A DNA stretch of 26,753 bases from Hypsibius dujardini. Its lineage: Eukaryota; Tardigrada; Eutardigrada; Parachela; Hypsibiidae. The notes beneath the pieces were generated by a model that was not told the DNA's origin, searched no databases, and worked only from the letters and a program-made list of their open reading frames with translations. The stretch is from the NCBI GenBank assembly GCA_001579985.1, contig LRSR01000036.1, positions 1-26,753 of the forward strand, written 5' to 3'. The position numbers were made by a program, and so were the translations under genes. Shown piece by piece: positions 9,581-20,289 of the stretch. Numbering within the stretch: the stretch's first letter is position 1; the number at the start of each line of letters is the position of its first letter.

Positions 9581-10319
9581 CGGTGGTAGTGACGAACAAG
9601 GTTGCCCGACAACGACGACCACGACACCAGCGCCGCTAGGGCGATTCGTCGAGTCGCCTATTCAACTGCCATGTCGCGACGCAGATAGTTTCTGGTGCCT
9701 GACCCGGGAGTCACCACCCAAGGGGCATTGTGCACCGCAAACCTACCGATGCGACGGTGGTGTTGACTGTTTCGGTGGCAGTGATGAGGACAACTGTGCC
9801 ACCACCACTGTCGCATCGCGGGTTCTGCCGCCGCCCAAGGTCCCACGTGGCTGCGGCAGCTATTTCCAAGTGCAGACGACCAATACCTGCGACCAAGCCG
9901 CCCAACTGTGTGGCATATCCGCGACCGCCCTATACGACCTCAACCCAGCGCTCGATCGCTGCAACGTCCGGCCGACGTTCGGGCAGACGATTTGCTGCAA
10001 GAGCGAGCCGGTGCGCGTTTTGGTGCCGGATGGCTGCAGCATGCATCGGACCTTGATGACGGGGGACAGCTGCCACAAAGTGGCCGGGTTATGCGGCATC
10101 ACCCTGGCCAACTTGTACCAGCTTAACCTCAACCTGCTCAACGGGAAGCGCTGCAACGACTTGGAAATCGGCGAGCGGTTATGTTGTGAGCTTTTTCCAC
10201 AGCAACCAGTGTCCAGAAGTGCCGCGCAGTCATGGGTCAGCCCGGACGGCGGATTACGTGTTGCTTTTTCTGGCTCGGGTTCTGCGCGGGTGTTTATTAA
10301 TGGAGTTGAGATGAAGTAA
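9581..10319 (+). pseudogene. 3' exon of an LDLa/LysM gene, cut by the retroelement
   Basis: The exon is open from the LTR junction to TAA at 10317-10319 (245 codons from 9582). It begins inside an LDL-receptor class A repeat: only GGSDEQ-C, the calcium-site end, remains. A Thr-rich linker follows, then a complete six-Cys LDLa (residues 31-72), then two Cys-containing LysM-like domains (91-139 and 152-202; each has a C...C...NP/LN...C...G...CC pattern) and a 43-residue tail. LysM domains bind chitin or related glycans, and LDLa repeats bind calcium and ligands. The paralogous exon at 21776-22404 shows what is missing. The 5' part of the gene should lie left of the retroelement, outside the window, perhaps an astacin. 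Whether any truncated product is made is unknown. Confidence 0.85.
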
Positions 10320-10329
10320 CACCGTGGGC

Positions 10330-10335
10330 AATAAA
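10330..10335 (+). promoter_or_regulatory. Polyadenylation signal AATAAA
   Basis: AATAAA lies 11 bases after the stop codon of the LDLa/LysM exon. It is the only close match and fits a short 3' UTR. Confidence 0.5.
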
Positions 10336-11705
10336 CCAATCTGCGGTCTGGGCACAAAGGCGGTCGGTCGACTAGAAACGCACGCGTGCGTGTGGGCTGG
10401 CATGCGTTACCAACTTCGCTCCGAGCTCTGATATTGAATGAAAATCTTAATTTGGTTCGTCTAAAAGATGATCTGGTGTAAATGTGGTTTGAGGCGAATG
10501 TAGTTTTAAGTAAAGCAGACTTTATTTTAATTAAAAGTAAATGTCGATATATAGATAAGTTAATTTGTTCTAAATAAAGATAAATCGGAACCAAGTAAAA
10601 GTAATTTAAAAAATTGATGGTTTATTTTACTCGGGCTAAGTAAATGTGTCTTGAGTAAAATTAAAGGAAAGGTTATGCGGAGCCATCCCTTAACTCCCTA
10701 AAAGTAAATGTGCTCTAACCAAACATAAATTGGGATTAAGTAAACGTAAAAATTGTTCAAATGAAACTAATCCCTGATTAACTAGCAGCAAAAGTCGTTT
10801 AAGTGAAAGTGCATGCATGCATGCGACACTCGTGGTAATAGTTACACCAAATGCTCGAGGGGTACAAATGCACGAGACCGGAAGTCAAGCGCGCAACTGC
10901 TGACATTTAGCCACCACCAGAAGACCAGTCTGTGAACTTTAAGATTGAACGACCGTACCGTAGGCAATGGGTACCAGAAAAAAACCCCATAAAAACCGAC
11001 TTAAACCCCCATCAAAAAGCGATAAAAACCACATAAAAGCTCAAAAGACGCATTCATCTATAATGTAATTAATTCGCTAGAACCGCAAAAAGTGTACATT
11101 AGTAGAAACAAAAGGGCGGAACACCGATGGGGATTTCAGGAGTTGAGAATGTTTTCCAAATCCAGAAAGATATTGTGTGTTTGAATGATGTGTTCTGAAG
11201 ACTTACCGCTTCCTGTTCAACAATTCAACAATTCAACAACTCAATACGATTGTGTGACCTATATTTCTGTCAGTATTGTATTGCAGAAAAATGTTCTAGG
11301 TTATTGAATTTAAAATCTCGTAGGAGTCCTTGTCAGGTACACAAAATTCGGACGCTTTCGCTTTTTCGGATCTTTCGCTGCATCCGGAGGAAGAGCTTCA
11401 GATTAGGAATAGTGGCCTTGATTCAGGGCTCCCATGGTGATGACTCACTGTCTGCACGTGAGACGACGTTGCTTTCAGTGAACGAAACTTAAACCGGCCC
11501 CTTCAACCTGCGCAAATGACTTCCGATTGACGGGGGGGGGGGCAAGACGCTGAAAGAAAAATATTTCGAAAGTTCCGGCAGACAATTTCACTGCCTCAGG
11601 CAATTTTCTGTTACAAGATGTTTATACGCCGTTCGATCAGCAGTCGGCAATTAATGATCCATCTTCACCGTTGTTCACAACTCTTACCTCTCGACATTTT
11701 ACACA
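10336..11705. other. Intergenic, AT-rich, with degenerate AAGTAAA repeats
   Basis: No coding exon could be supported. From about 10440 to 10780 the motif AAGTAAA(TG) recurs imperfectly at least seven times. A GCAT palindromic run lies at 10811-10824. Short A-rich/CCCC units recur at 10977-11045, CAATT repeats at 11219-11240, and an 11-base G run at 11532-11542. The segment next to 11706 presumably holds the promoter of astacin B; no clear TATA box was found. Confidence 0.5.
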
Positions 11706-13483
11706 ATGCAGGCGGTTATTGCGGTCGGCATGCTGTTCGTTCAGCTTCTCGTGGCGCGTGACGTTTTTTCCTTACCGCTCGGTAACGTGTTAGCCCATGC
11801 TCCTTACTAGCCTTTTCTGCGTTATACATGTATTTTGCAGTGGTTGAGGTCCCTAAATCAGAGCGGTTGTTGGAACCACCGGATGATCCGGTCGAGCCGC
11901 CCGGCGCATCCAACTTGGAAGGGGATATCCGAGGAATCGACAAAAGTTCCTTCAGAGGGGTGAGCTTGCTGTGCACTGCGATCACTATAAATTCGTTTAG
12001 CGTGCTTAAAAAAGTGAGATGTTTTATTAGATAAAGTTCGACAATGGTTTCACTTATATATAATAAGAACAATTTTTCCAGCTATTTACGAAACAGTTCA
12101 GACCCAGTGTAATTTTGTTAGCATCTATTCTAAAATTTGCATATATATACTCCAAGGCTCTATTAATCAAGACTACTGTTTAGATATTCATTAACTTATC
12201 ATGCGTTTTGCGTACACATTTAGCGAGCGGTCGGCGTGGCGAAAAACGGCGTCATGGATTCGAGTCTATTATGGCCCAACGCAGTTGTTCCTTATGTTTT
12301 CACGAAAAGCTACGGTACATTCTCGAAAACCACATTCGTATGTACCGATATTCTGCGAGTAAACTAATGCTCGATTCTATCCCGAAGATGCCGCAGCAAC
12401 GTGGAAACTGGCTGTCTTGCGTGCGATGGACGGTTTCCATAATCGTACCTGCGTACGGTTCGTTCCCCGAACCGACGAAAGGGATTACCTCCTCATTGGT
12501 GGGGGAGTTTTTACGTAAGTTACGGACCTGTGATAACTGGTTAGGTTTCTGGATTCTAACCAGTGCCATGGATTTGTTTTTTTTATTATACGTCTTTTAT
12601 GTATGTGGTACATATAGTTGTGCCTCTTACGTGGGACGGCAAACTGGGCAGCAGCCAATGATCCTCACCTATAGAGGTGAGCGAGAGCTGCGCATATCTC
12701 ACTATTTCCATTCCACCACTAAAAGCAACCATTTCTCTTTCAGTATGCCCTGAAATGGGTGCAATGCAGCACGAATTGATGCATGCCCTCGGTGAGCTGA
12801 ATAAACTGACTGCAAAAAGTTAGGGGGCAGGGGTTGACGGCGAAACCATGATTGAACATTTTTTTAGGGTTTTTTCATGAACAAAGCCGCATCGATCGTG
12901 ACGCTTACGTGGAAATCAACAATGGCAATATCGCGAAAGGTAAATTCAATCGCACAAAAACTCGGATATCCTCCACAGGTTAAAAAAAAGTGAAAAAACC
13001 ACGTGTTCTTTCCGGCTTACAGGCAATCAGTACGACTTTTTAAAGTACATCAATACGACAGCGTTTGGCCAGCCGTACGATTTCGGCTCAGTTCTGCACT
13101 ACGGCACCAATGATTTTGCGGTGAACCAATCCGACTGGACGATCCGACCGTTGCCGCAGTACGCCGCAAGTTACTCCCAGATGGGCCAGAGAGAAGGCCT
13201 GAGCCGGATCGATATCGCCAAGGTCAATCTTATGTACAAATGCGGTAAGACTGACACTTCCTTTCACGCGCCTCCAAGTGCACTCTGTCTGAAGAAACAT
13301 TTTTAGCAAGTTTAGATCTTAATTTCAGGTTCAAGTCCCCCCGCCACGACTCAGCAACCCATGCCTCCTGCAGCGAAACATCGCTCAAATTCTGGAAGTG
13401 TCATCAACAGTCGCGTCACATCCCGCCACGTATCAGTGGCACTTCTTGTTTTGGCGTCTCAACTCTTCGCTCGGCTGCGGTAG
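11706..13483 (+). CDS. Astacin-family zinc metalloprotease (astacin B), nine exons
   Basis: Proposed exons are 11706-11781, 11841-11959, 12224-12314, 12388-12514, 12618-12676, 12744-12791, 12868-12939, 13023-13244 and 13329-13483. They give 969 nt, 322 residues, with every junction GT-AG and in phase. Order: signal peptide (1 to about 22); propeptide with LEGDI at 51-55, the Asp-switch that blocks the zinc (usually FxGD, Leu here); catalytic domain about 66-271 with HELMHALGFFHE (HExxHxxGxxHE) at 167-178; Cys 117/271 and 139/159 placed for the two astacin disulfides; and a Met-turn SVLHY at 220-224, where Leu222 replaces the usual Met. The last exon encodes a Pro/Ser-rich linker and a hydrophobic tail (about 305-317), suggesting a GPI signal or membrane tether. 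The gene is a tandem paralogue of the astacin at 17814. Likely roles are hatching, moulting or matrix processing. Confidence 0.9.
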
Positions 13484-13655
13484 CGATTCTGGCTTGATCT
13501 CTTCCCGCCCGAAAATGATTTGCTCAACACCCCGCGCCCGGGATCGCTTGACAACAACTTTGCTCAATACTTAACGTTTTTCGGTTGTTGCACGTCTGCT
13601 TGTTTGTTGATGTACTGTATGACTGACCACAGTTTGCATTGCATGTATATTCCAC

Positions 13656-13661
13656 ATTAAA
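13656..13661 (+). promoter_or_regulatory. Polyadenylation signal ATTAAA
   Basis: ATTAAA lies 173 bases after the astacin B stop codon. It is the common variant signal and the best candidate for this gene's 3' end. Confidence 0.4.
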
Positions 13662-14371
13662 TTACTTTTGTGATACATTAACTCGCTTCAGCTCCCCAAT
13701 AAGGAACAAACTGAAAGAGTCAGTCATTTTCAATACTTTTCTGGTCTCAGCCTGCCTCACTGAGATTTTGCCATCTGAACGTTTCAGATCTCGCATGGAA
13801 TAATAAGAAAACGCTTGTATGGCTGACCACCGGCCAAGTGAAGGCTAGGCTTGATTATAACTATCCGAACTCCGCAAATTCTACCTGACAACGTTAAAGA
13901 ATTAATCATTGCAGTGATTTCCACTATAGATTAACCGGACGTTCTTTAACGCAATAGCAGGAACCTCGTCAAATTCACATGCACTTCCGGTTCAGGCCAC
14001 CGATAGACCATGCCGCAGGCTTCTGGCACCTGTTGCCTGGCTGAGATGGTGAAATTTGTGAGCGGATGGGTTCTTTTCCCAGACATATGACGTAGGTAGA
14101 CGCAGACGGATTTAAGAGACACCAGAATAGACCGCAAGCAGTGCGACCCAACCCCGACGCGTTTGTCTTTGGCTTACCACGTGACAACTGCCCACGGGCA
14201 CCCAAGTTTTAACGAGAAGGCACCTATAGATAGACGGCATACCAATGGCAAGTCATTAAACGCTTCACTGTTGAACTCATTCACAAAACCCCATCTCGAC
14301 GCGTCAGCTTGCAACGTTTGACGGTGCAGAAGAAGTGCTGTTTCGAACAGTGTCTTCCTTCACTTACCGAA
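13662..14371. other. Intergenic; no feature recognised
   Basis: No exon with coding character, repeat or RNA gene was found on either strand. It separates the astacin B 3' end from the next gene and probably contains that gene's promoter. Confidence 0.4.
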
Positions 14372-16273
14372 ATGGATTTTTTAGTTAAAATTGTCGATCG
14401 CCTTCTCGGGCCAGTTCTCACAGGAGCCCTGGCAGCGGGTGCCAAAGCCGCCTCACAGTCCCTGCGCGACCAGCTCGACCTGTTCAAGCGCCACAGCAAT
14501 CAGGCTGAGATGGATGCGCTGATCGATACCACGCTGGGCAACCGATTCACCCAGCTTCTACAGGACATTCGCCGGTACATGGATGACGCGGTAGAGGACC
14601 TGCAGGTTGAACTGAAACACGACATCCTCAAACACGCCGTTCTAGCGGAATACGAATAGCGTCTGGAGGAGCGCATCCTCGAAACGACATCGTACCTGGA
14701 GATGTGGCTGGTCGAACCGACGAGTGCCATGCGACAGGACGATTTTATCCGCGGCTACGAAAGAAACGACCCCCGAGGTGCCGCTTCGACGCTCCATCGT
14801 CGAATGACCACAGTGACGGTGCGTACTGTAAACTGATTACGATTAGCCACACCGAATCGAAAACCGAACACCAAAAATCATTATTAAGCCACCTCCAGCC
14901 GTACTACTAATTTTGCCGCACATATTGTAGGCCGGGCGAAAGTTGAGCGAAGATATCGCCAGAAGTTGCGGCCGAGACTGGAGGCAGTTCATGCTGTGGG
15001 AACAAAACATTTGTCTCCTATTGGCTCGCGCATACAGCCTAGAGCTGGGGTATCTCTGGTTGAAGTTCTTTAAACCGGACCGGATCCCGTCGACAAACTT
15101 GGTCGCTGTAAACCACACTCAGGCCAGCGACGTGGCCGGACGAATCGACGGTTTAGTTGACTGCGCCACCGATATCATGGCTGAACTGGAGCGTGGACGC
15201 CTGCGAGTCAAGTCCGGATTCCTCTTCAGCACATGCCAGGACCCGCTGCACGTCAAGTGTGGGGCGGCGGAAGGCGGACCCTGTAATGAATTGACCACAA
15301 AGGTCTACCAGTTGATGAAGGCCTTCCAGGTATTGAAAAACTTGTAACCGATTACACTTAATGTGTTTTTTTAAAGCAATCTACGGAACGTATGTTTAAC
15401 CTTAAGTTGATTCGAAGGGCGGCCGGGATCTGACTGCCACACCCGACGCTCAAAAGGAGCTCGCTCAAGCTCTTCAGACCGAGATGCAGAAGGAATTCCC
15501 GCAGTTCGAGTGGTCGGTGCTGGTGAGTGGGTACTTCTTCGGTGACAAATGGGAGAGCCCCCAGCCGATGAGGGGTCCACCGTCACTGGAGATGATGTGG
15601 ATTCAGCGGCACGGAAAGGTCCGACAAAGCACCGGGCGAAAAGTGTCAACCTCAAAAGAGGGGTCCGAGTTGTGTATTAAGCAAGTACGATCCGCGAAGG
15701 GGACATCACGTCCAGGTATAGAGGCCATATCAACAACTGCCCAATCCCACCAAGCATAATTCATAATTTCAAACACTTTTCGAAAACTAAAGCAACCCAA
15801 ATTCAGATCAACCTGTACGGTATGATTCGTTGGAAATTATCATGCCTCCATCCGCTAGGGGTCTCAAATACGGGGAGCTTCACTGTTCGACAGACTGGAG
15901 CAGTTGTGTGGTCCTTTGGACGGAAGCGAAGAATTTGGCGGATGGTCCGCGCTACCACAACGAATGTCCGGCGGAGGTGAAGCAACAGTTTGATAAGTTG
16001 TTGGACCGGCGGAATTTGGTGGATGTTCCGAACCGACCTCAACGAGGAGTGTGTGGGTTGTTCGAGGCGATGCTGGACTATCGAGGATGCGACGACATGT
16101 CCAATCGAGACCCCCTGAGGAAAATGCATTATCGGGTGCTGAACACGGGAGGTCCCAAGACTTTAGTGCAGGCTCGCGGATCGTTTCCGCTTGTCTATCC
16201 CGAGGATGTCACAACTTTCCCAGCTGAAAGACCATTTCTTTTATATTGGCCGGTTGCGCATGAAGTCGCTTAA
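14372..16273 (+). CDS. Unrecognised four-exon gene with an in-frame TAG
   Basis: Proposed exons are 14372-14818, 14931-15329, 15418-15715 and 15807-16273. Together they total 1611 nt (537 codons with stop) and junction phases agree. The only conflict is TAG at 14657-14659 (codon 96), with coherent coding on both sides. Either this is a nonsense mutation, or 14606-14659 (54 nt, starts GT, ends AG, divisible by three) is spliced out. Host introns nearby are as short as 59 nt. The N-terminal third is helix-rich with Ala/Gly-rich hydrophobic residues at about 13-27 and charged heptad-like stretches. The middle and C-terminal parts hold scattered Cys and Trp. No clear signal peptide is present, and I do not recognise the family. 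The exon 3 acceptor at 15417 has a poor pyrimidine tract. The stop codon overlaps the TTAA end of the palindromic element. Confidence 0.65.
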
Positions 16274-16912
16274 GGGGAAAGGGGAGAACTTTTCAGACCA
16301 AACTTTCAAGGGCTCTGAAAGTTTACATAATGTCAAGTAACCCAAGACAATCCCCTTGACTGAGAGAGGAGTTAATTGCCTATCCAGTGTGCATTGTGTC
16401 GCGCCCTTGCAATGAGCGGCCAGGCCATAAAAGATCTTCTAAGATCTTACCGCGATCGGGATTATGTTTGGTCATATTGGTCATATCAAATCAAACTCTT
16501 TGGAATCATAGGCTTTGGAACTCAAGGCAGAACTCGCTAACTGACCAGCTGAATCTGGATCACCGTAGTACGGATTTCAGAGTTTTAAAATTTTTAAATA
16601 ATGAGAATACTAACTGGACACTAACCGATTCAGCTGGTCAGTTAGCGAGTTCTGCATTGAGTTCCAAAACTTATAATTCCAAAGAGTTTGATTCGATATG
16701 ACCAATATGACCAAACATAATCCCGACCGCGGTAAGATCTTAGAGGATCTTTTATGGCCTGACCGCTCATTGCGCGCGCGCGACACAATGCACACTAAAT
16801 AGGCAATTAACTCCTCTCACAGGCAAGGGGATTGTCTTGGGGCACTTGACATCATACAAACTTTCAGAGCCCTTGAAAGTTTGGTCTGAAAAGTTCTCCC
16901 CTCTCACCTTAA
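16270..16912. mobile_element. Palindromic MITE/foldback element
   Basis: The left arm 16270-16555 and right arm 16627-16912 are inverted copies of 286 bp each, around a 71-bp loop (16556-16626). Both outer ends are TTAA, next to G-rich (left) or C-rich (right) ends, with a shared GGGGAGAACTTTTCAGACCA just inside. The arms differ by scattered substitutions, for example CGCGCGCG in one and CGCCCTTG in the other. No transposase frame is present; the small open frames here are arm shadows. TTAA could be a target duplication of piggyBac type, but it is itself palindromic and may belong to the arms. The RNA would form a long hairpin. Confidence 0.88.
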
Positions 16913-17813
16913 CTGACCCGATCCCTAAAGCTCGCTTGTCTCAATCATGGGTGTGGGTTACGCATTGTCATGAGCGAGCGATATTCGTAACCACTGAGCA
17001 GGCTAGTAAATGGCACTGAAACAACATATGGCAAGATATTCAACTGGCCCAACTTTTATTCCATTTCTTCTTCAGACAAGGTTTTGGTGAATTACTGAAA
17101 CTAAAAAATCTAGGACATGTAATGTAGTAAGTCCGATAAACGTATTCGGTATCTAAACCGCAAGTGCAACAAAACTGCGAAATCCAAAAATTGGTGCAAA
17201 AATTCATCTGCAGAAGATCAAGATGTATCGGATAGACTATTGGTTGCCGGTGGCTAATTTTTACACACGTCGTCGTAGCACCTTTTTCATTTGCAACTGG
17301 CAAATTACGTACTGTGGTCGATGTTCAGGCCTATAGGTGGGGTTTCATGGGTTTCATGGGTTCATATAGATCGATAGGTTCGAACTTCGACCACAGTAAT
17401 TTGCTGGTGTTCTGCAAGTACAGACATGTTAGATTATGAAAAGAGCACAGTCATGTTTCCGGTTCTGCTACAACGCAAGACAATGTGTACGATATACTAG
17501 GATCAGCTTTATTTCGGCTGACGTACGTTGTCGCAGAATGAAAGTGAGAGTTATCAGAGAGCAGCTAAAACGAAACCGGTCGTGACGCGACCAGACTGAT
17601 CACGAGCTGACGGTGCACCGGCTCATCCGCAAGCCTTCGCTAGTCGCTACACAGACGACGGCGGTGGCCGTGCCTTTCGGGCATTAGAATGTCAAGAATA
17701 GATTACCGCACCTTGTCCCAGCAGTCGGTTAATCAAGGCCAAGAAACCACCAAGTGTTACACTTTCCTTTTCTTTTACGTTTGAGCTTTCTTATGCTAAG
17801 GTTGAAATAGAGG
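16913..17813. other. Intergenic, upstream of astacin C, with a small inverted repeat
   Basis: No coding exon was supported. An imperfect inverted repeat pairs 17300-17321 with 17387-17404 (ACTGTGGTCGA against TCGACCACAGT, with flanking GCAAATTA). The region between has TTTCATGGG repeated. The 17400-17813 part probably holds the promoter of astacin C; I saw no clear core element. Confidence 0.5.
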
Positions 17814-20289
17814 ATGCAGGGGCCCATGGGTCAGTCAATCGTGGCTCTGCTGCTTCACCTTTCACTGGCCGGTCAAAGCCATGCTAGATACGGTAAGATA
17901 AATCTACCTTTTTGACACGGACTAATAAACATTAGATCACTTCTGCGCAAAAAGCACTTGATTAATCGATTCCATACATATACATTACTCGTATCCGTTA
18001 AGGGCCTTAGAGGATGGGCGAGGGTTGGGCAACTGCACAAATCTGCTTTGAATAACTAAATTCTAAAGTGTGAGCAATGCTTCTAACTATGTGGAAATTG
18101 TGGGACATGGGCATCAGGCCTGAACCATAAGATGAGAAATATAAAATTGGAAAGTATTTCCAAAACCCTGATTAGTCCGCTCTTTCTTGGTTTCCAATGA
18201 TTGTTACACGTCCCAGAGGGACAATCAATGATCGACGGGTTTATCTAAAACCTAGTAGTTGTACTTGGTGGTAGTCGTACTTTTTGGGCGTATAATTCTC
18301 AAACGTAGTTTTGAAATTTAGTTTTACCGTTTCAACGTAATTTTATGCACGTAGTGTTTTAGCGTTCTTTTTTGCACGGATTTTTTGGAAGGTATATACT
18401 TTCATGAACGTACTTTTATAGGCCCTCTGCCAAAGAGTATTCAAAGACTATTACGCCCTTGTTTGTAGTTGCTGTTCCCACAACAGCCCCCATGCTCGAG
18501 GCGCCAGACGACCCCATGGACGGGGGGCCTACGTTTGAGGGTGATATCATGGGCATCGGCCCAGAGTCCGTGAAGCAGGTGAGACCTTAGCAGATATTAA
18601 AGTTTTTTGATTCCGTTCCCTTACTTCCGACTACATGTTATCTTTTTCTCTCGAGGTTCCTATCAACGTGGGGCAAAATGGAGTCACGGATGAGAATTTC
18701 AGATGGCCTAACGCAGTAGTCCCTTACCGGTTCTCGACTTCATACGGTAAAAGGCAATTGGCTTTGATGTCGATCTCATATTTTTAAGATGGATATTCTT
18801 GAGTTGTCTCTCCTTATAATACCCAAACTACAGATAGACGGGAAAACGCTGCTCAAAAACGATTTGTGCTGCGTGCACTGGACGGCTTTAATCGGACCTG
18901 TGTACGTTTCGTACCGCAAACGAACGAAAGAGATTTCCTCGTGCTCGGAGCATCCCCAAGTGGGTAGGTAGAAAAAGTAAGGTCACAGCTAAGCCAGCCG
19001 AGCTGTGCACAACTGGACAGCTACTGTTAAATGCTGCAGCTTTTTAAATTTAGATGCAAATCGTATGTGGGCAAACAAAATAACCAGCAGGTGGTGCATC
19101 TGAAGATTGGCAGTAAGCAATATGTTGATCGCTCACTAGACCTTGGCGTTGTGTCCGTTTATCTTGAGGAACGGTTGATAAAGAATTATTTCTTTTGGCA
19201 TTCCAGTATGCACGGATGAGATCGGAAAAGTGCAGCACGAACTGATGCATGCTCTCGGTAAGTAAATGACCTATTCAGCACTTTCTGGATTTTCATATCT
19301 GAACAAATTAAAGAGCTGTGCTCAAACGAACCGTTATATATTAAGCTCAAATTCAATAAATGTTTTGCTGGTTGAATGTCTCTGCGTGCGCGAATAAAAT
19401 TGAGCTAAAGCCTTTTATGGGAGAAAAGAAAATTACAAAAGCAAAAACTGCAAAAAGCTGCGAAAGCTGCGAAAACTATATCCTACCATAAAAATAGGTT
19501 ACTCCTTCGTACTTGGTAATACATCTAGGCAGTATCGGTTTACGTGAGATAACAAGCTCGATCTTAATAAAGTGTAGCGCATTGCTGAACCTCTGGTGAA
19601 CTTCGTCGGGCCGTGAAAAAGTCTACAGCTTTAGTTCTAGTGTTAATTTCTGTGTCACAGGATTCTACCATGAACAGAGTCGGATCGATCGGAACAAGTT
19701 TGTGGAGATTAATCGCGCGAACATTCTACTTGGTAAGTGTCTTAGCGATGAATCTGCGTGTACACAGAAGTAATTCCTAGCGTTTAAGCACTCTTTGCCT
19801 TTAACAAACCCACAGAAAATCAAGACGACTTCTTGAGCTACCTGAACACGACCGCCTTCGGCGTGCCGTACGATTTTGACTCGGTGATGCATTACGGCCC
19901 GTACCAGGCGGCCAACGACACATCCGTCTGGACGATTCGTCCCTTGCCGCAATTCCGCGCAGAGTACGGACGCACCATGGGGCAGAGAGATGGGCTGAGC
20001 GAGGCGGACATTGAAAAAATCAACCGGATGTACAAATGTGGTAAGCAGGACGGGGTAAAATAAATTTTGATGCACGGAACTGAGCGTGCTTATTGCTTAA
20101 TGACTTGTAGATGAGCGGGAGTCAACAATACCGCAATTCCCACCCCCACTTGAGCCACGACCTACAACCACACCACCACCCCGTCACAAGCTAGGAAACA
20201 GTGCCCCCCGTTTGGCACTGTCCATCGATACACTTTTGACCCTCGTAGTTGTATACATCACTTTTTTTCTTTGCATACGTGACCAGTGA
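17814..20289 (+). CDS. Astacin-family zinc metalloprotease (astacin C), nine exons
   Basis: Proposed exons are 17814-17892, 18469-18578, 18656-18746, 18834-18963, 19054-19112, 19207-19257, 19661-19732, 19816-20040 and 20111-20289. They give 996 nt, 331 residues, with GT-AG junctions and the same phases as astacin B. Order: signal peptide (1 to about 24); propeptide with FEGDIM at 49-54, the canonical Asp-switch; catalytic domain about 64-272 with HELMHALGFYHE at 167-178; disulfide Cys pairs 116/272 and 138/158; and the normal Met-turn SVMHY at 220-224. The last exon encodes a Pro-rich stalk, then about 20 hydrophobic residues (LSIDTLL...FFLC) and a short polar end, consistent with a membrane anchor or GPI signal. 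Exon 8 ends in phase 1, matching the acceptor of the LDLa/LysM exon at 21776, so an alternative secreted isoform is possible. All catalytic residues are present. Confidence 0.92.

Noticed and set aside
9860-10594. 244-codon minus-strand open frame
   Set aside because: It is antisense to the LDLa/LysM exon, whose Cys-domain code is clear. No domain was visible in the antisense frame.
12208-12753. 181-codon plus-strand open frame
   Set aside because: It spans introns and exons of astacin B in the wrong frame. The exon model recovers the full astacin domain.
16387-16795. Matching open frames on both strands
   Set aside because: They are the two arms of the palindromic element read in inverse orientation, not genes.
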